6,767 nucleotides of DNA from Spirochaetaceae bacterium (GTDB lineage Bacteria > Spirochaetota > Spirochaetia > SZUA-6 > Bin103). The stretch lies in NCBI GenBank assembly GCA_026710565.1, contig JAPOQV010000382.1, forward strand, positions 1 through 6,767. Direction: 5' to 3'. Below the pieces are notes generated by a model. It worked only from the letters and a program-made list of their open reading frames with translations. It had not been told where the DNA came from and ran no database searches. Positions 4,814 to 6,767 of this stretch are shown here, one piece after another. The position numbers and the translations under genes are program-made. The number at the start of each line of letters is the position of its first letter. The first letter of the stretch is position 1.

Positions 4814-5920
4814 GTGCGCGAGCTCGGATACAGCGAAGCTGCCGCCGGGCGGCGCATTGGCGCCGTGCGGCTCTGCGCCGACCAGCCGGGCGCGCGCGAG
4901 CGGCTGCGCGACGGTTCGCTGACGCTGAGTGCCGCCGCCGAGTTGCAGTGGGCGTTCGACCGGCAGCGGCGGCACGGGGCGATCTACGGCACCGCGTCGA
5001 GCGCGACCGCGGGCTCGGCGACGGAGAGCGCTCCGGCGACGGAGGAGCCGCCGCTGGTGCTCGATGCGGCAGGAAGGCAGAAGCTCGTCGAGGAGTCAGC
5101 CGGCAGGAGCACAAGGGAGGTCCGCCGGATGCTGGCCGACCTGGATCCGGAGCTGGCGGTGCCGGCCGACCGGATGCGCCCGCTCGGCGATGGCCGCTAC
5201 GAGCTGAAGGCGGCCATCGACGCCGACTGCCAGCAGGGGCTGGAGCAGCTCCGCGGGCTGCTCTCGCACGTGGACCCGCGCATGACGATCGGGCAGCTCG
5301 TCGGCCGCATCGTGCAGGAGGCGCTCGACCGCCACGACCCGAGCCGGCCGCCGCGCCGGGCGCGCACCGGCAACCGGCCGGCGGCCGGTGACTCCAAGCC
5401 CGCTGCGGCGACGAAGGACCACGCCGTACCGGAACGCGGTCACGCGGTGACGACGCTGGACGCGGTGATGCCGGCCGGCGCCGTTACTCCGGCGCCGGAG
5501 GGGGCGCCGCAACCAACACCGAGCTCCAATCCTGCGCCGAACCGGCAGCCAGCGACCGAGCGCCGCGCCGCTGCCGGACGGAAGCCGGCCGGCGCCGCCA
5601 CTGCGACGGCGAAGCCGCGCGCTTCGGGCCGCGCCATTCCGGCGGCGGTACGCCGGCAGGTCTGGCAGCGGGACGGGGGCCGCTGCAGTTACGTCGATCG
5701 AGAGACCGGACGCCGCTGTAACTCGCGACACCTGATCGAGATGGACCACATCCTGCCGTATGCGCTGGGCGGCAGCGCCGATCAAGGGAATGTCCGACTT
5801 CTTTGTGGAGTCCACCACCGCCATCGGCACGCGCCGGAACCTCGGGGCGCTACGGATCCTCGACGATCAGGCGGCCTCGATGCTCGGAGACCTCCACCGG
5901 GGTGCCGCGCAGCACCGTGA
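4814..5920 (+). CDS. HNH endonuclease, 5'-truncated
   Basis: This is a metal-dependent nuclease of the HNH/McrA type carrying the helical N-terminal region seen in many repeat-family HNH proteins. The segment SLFDYTVRELGYSEAAAGRR is coding-like from 4796, but the frame hits TGA at 4787-4789. The first 30-40 residues of the family are therefore missing, and the only nearby start is GTG 4814, without a ribosome site. A middle helical region (about 85-178) is followed by a Pro/Ala-rich, probably disordered linker (about 178-270). The HNH domain comes last: RRQVWQRDGGRCSYV, then MDH (H312), N326 and the VHH pair H334/H335, with Cys residues placed to bind zinc. The catalytic motif is complete. 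The last 30 residues after HHRHRH are Pro/Arg-rich and overlap the convergent gene, so the original stop may have been lost. Its function may be broken by the 5' loss. Confidence 0.82.
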   Translation: MRELGYSEAAAGRRIGAVRLCADQPGARERLRDGSLTLSAAAELQWAFDRQRRHGAIYGTASSATAGSATESAPATEEPPLVLDAAGRQKLVEESAGRSTREVRRMLADLDPELAVPADRMRPLGDGRYELKAAIDADCQQGLEQLRGLLSHVDPRMTIGQLVGRIVQEALDRHDPSRPPRRARTGNRPAAGDSKPAAATKDHAVPERGHAVTTLDAVMPAGAVTPAPEGAPQPTPSSNPAPNRQPATERRAAAGRKPAGAATATAKPRASGRAIPAAVRRQVWQRDGGRCSYVDRETGRRCNSRHLIEMDHILPYALGGSADQGNVRLLCGVHHRHRHAPEPRGATDPRRSGGLDARRPPPGCRAAP

Positions 5921-6569
5921 GGTCGCCGTCGATACGGAGGAACCGCTGCGCTCCACTGTCGGTTCGGGCGATCACGGCTCCGCGTGAGTCGACCACGTCG
6001 ATGGCGCCGCTGGTGGAGGCGAGGCGCTTGTCGCCGTGCGACCGCGCCACCCGCACCGAGCCCGACCCCCCGGCCACCTGCAATGGCCCGACGCAGTCCC
6101 CGACGAACACGTCCCCCTCGTCGGTGAACACCTCGAGCCGATCGGACCGGAGCCCTTGCACGACGACCGCGCCGCTTCCGGTGCGCACCGTCAGCTCGAC
6201 GCCGGCCGGCACCGACAAGGTGAGCTTCGGCCCCCACTCCACCGAGGCGCGGCTGATCGGCAGGTCGTTGCCGCCAATGCGCACCGTCACCGCCGCGCCG
6301 TCGCGCTCGACGGCCAGCTCCGGCCGGTTGCGGCGCGACATGCGCGCCGACACCGACAGCTCCACCTCCACGTCCTGCCGGTCGGCGGCGAATACGCGCA
6401 CCTCCTCGAAGTCGGTGTGGACCGTCAGGTCCGCGACGTCCGCGATCGTGGAGCGCTGCGTGGCGGCCGGGCCCTCCAGCACGCCCACGGCGACGGCCGT
6501 CTCGGCGCAGGCGGCCAGCGCGGCGACGGCGAGCGCCGCGGCCCGTGCCGACGTCGAATCGCGCTTCAC
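5850..6569 (-). CDS. DUF4097-type putative lipoprotein with beta-helix repeats
   Basis: This is a 239-residue exported protein. A positive start (MKRDSTSAR) and a hydrophobic Ala/Leu stretch lead to LAAC at 18-21. This fits a lipobox, with lipidation at C21, though cleavage by signal peptidase I after an Ala is also possible. The body is short beta-strand repeats with Gly/Ser turns (RTGSGAVVVQG, TDEGDVFVG, GGSGSVRVA, TSGAIDVVD). This pattern is typical of DUF4097/adhesin-like right-handed beta-helix proteins of unknown role, often near sigma/anti-sigma or envelope genes. The start is GTG at 6569, preceded by a weak GGGGG at a fair distance. Its 3' end overlaps the HNH gene by 71 bases. The gene looks intact, and the long open frames opposite it are shadows. 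Confidence 0.8.
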   Translation of the reverse strand: MKRDSTSARAAALAVAALAACAETAVAVGVLEGPAATQRSTIADVADLTVHTDFEEVRVFAADRQDVEVELSVSARMSRRNRPELAVERDGAAVTVRIGGNDLPISRASVEWGPKLTLSVPAGVELTVRTGSGAVVVQGLRSDRLEVFTDEGDVFVGDCVGPLQVAGGSGSVRVARSHGDKRLASTSGAIDVVDSRGAVIARTDSGAQRFLRIDGDLTVLRGTPVEVSEHRGRLIVEDP

Positions 6570-6576
6570 GGCTCAA

Positions 6577-6606
6577 TTGCCCCCGGCGCCGTGGAGCCGC
6601 TAGAGT
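6577..6606 (+). promoter_or_regulatory. Weak promoter candidate in the divergent spacer
   Basis: TTGCCC (6577-6582), an 18-base gap and TAGAGT (6601-6606) make a passable sigma-70-like promoter for the rightward gene at 6626. The 56-base spacer also has to serve the leftward DUF4097-type gene. This rests on motif matching alone. Confidence 0.2.
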
Positions 6607-6625
6607 AAGCGCTCAGGCCACGCTC

Positions 6626-6767
6626 GTGAGCACCCCCCCGTCCCACCCGCGCATACCTTACGGCGAGGCCGACTTCCGGCGCATCCGCCGCAACCGCTAG
6701 CTGCACGTCGACAAGACCCGCCTCCTGCACCGGCTGGCGGGGGAGCAGCACCCACTTCCGCACACCC
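6626..6767 (+). pseudogene. Start of an AAA-ATPase-like/DUF1703 (PD-(D/E)XK) gene with an in-frame TAG
   Basis: From GTG 6626 the frame reads ...RIPYGEADFRRIRRNR, then a TAG stop at 6698-6700, then LHVDKTRLLHRL. This is the N-terminus of the widespread AAA-like ATPase plus DUF1703 nuclease-like family, whose usual text is PYG-x-DF-x-x-IRR...YLYVDKTRFL before the RPRRFGKSL Walker region. The stop falls where the family has Tyr (TAC to TAG, a single change). The last codons (EQHPLPHT) also fit the expected YLFFIRP-like stretch poorly, which hints at further decay. The window ends before the P-loop. It is most likely a pseudogene or a sequencing error. There is no clear ribosome site. Confidence 0.65.

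Noticed and set aside
4796..4830. tRNA 3' end as integrase target (TTCGACTA resembles a T-loop)
   Set aside because: No acceptor or anticodon arms can be drawn, and the bases are explained by HNH coding sequence.
5096..5830. 244-codon minus-strand open frame
   Set aside because: It is opposite the HNH gene, Arg/Ala-rich, and is a shadow.
5803..6603. 266-codon plus-strand open frame
   Set aside because: It is antisense to the DUF4097-type gene, Thr/Ser/Arg/Pro-rich and without motifs.
1..6767. CRISPR array or toxin-antitoxin pair
   Set aside because: There are no regularly spaced repeats beyond a two-copy 10-mer, and no small overlapping gene pair with recognisable motifs.

Overview
This GC-rich bacterial window is mostly a mobile-element junkyard (left two thirds) abutting what looks like ordinary chromosome (right third). 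Nothing in it identifies the species. The lipoprotein-type signal peptide, the HNH family and the AAA/PD-(D/E)XK-type fragment would fit a large-genome, high-GC Gram-negative lineage such as an acidobacterial, myxobacterial or deltaproteobacterial relative, but that is only a guess.

Layout, left to right: (1) the C-terminal end of an IS3-family transposase, cut by the window edge (2-226, +). (2) A non-coding stretch (227-560) with a GC hairpin, a perfect DnaA-box 9-mer, a G-quadruplex-type tract and a 10-bp direct repeat. (3) An IS3-type terminal-repeat-like sequence (561-588) directly against a group II intron (about 589-2700, +). The intron encodes a 508-residue reverse transcriptase/maturase without an endonuclease domain and ends in textbook domains V and VI. 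(4) A 46-codon piece of an IS21-type istB gene, which is the intron's 3' exon (2701-2840). (5) About 580 bases without a clear gene, holding an 11-bp inverted repeat and a possible frameshifted gene remnant. (6) A P4-type tyrosine recombinase (3420-4622, -) with a palindrome and a candidate promoter upstream. (7) An HNH endonuclease gene that lacks its 5' end (4790/4814-5920, +). (8) A DUF4097-type putative lipoprotein (5850-6569, -) converging on and overlapping the HNH gene. (9) The start of an AAA-ATPase-like/DUF1703-type gene interrupted by an in-frame TAG (6626-6767, +).

My reading is that an integrase-carrying element entered the HNH gene near 4790 with its recombinase at the right edge, and that the region to its left then collected an IS21 element, a group II intron inside istB, and an IS3 element. 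Later deletions left the istB fragment without its 5' exon, and probably the intron without its first bases. I found no CRISPR array, tRNA, rRNA, defence operon or clearly new system. The points most worth checking are the chimeric 5' junction of the intron, the integrase/HNH junction, and the unexplained non-coding segment at 400-560.
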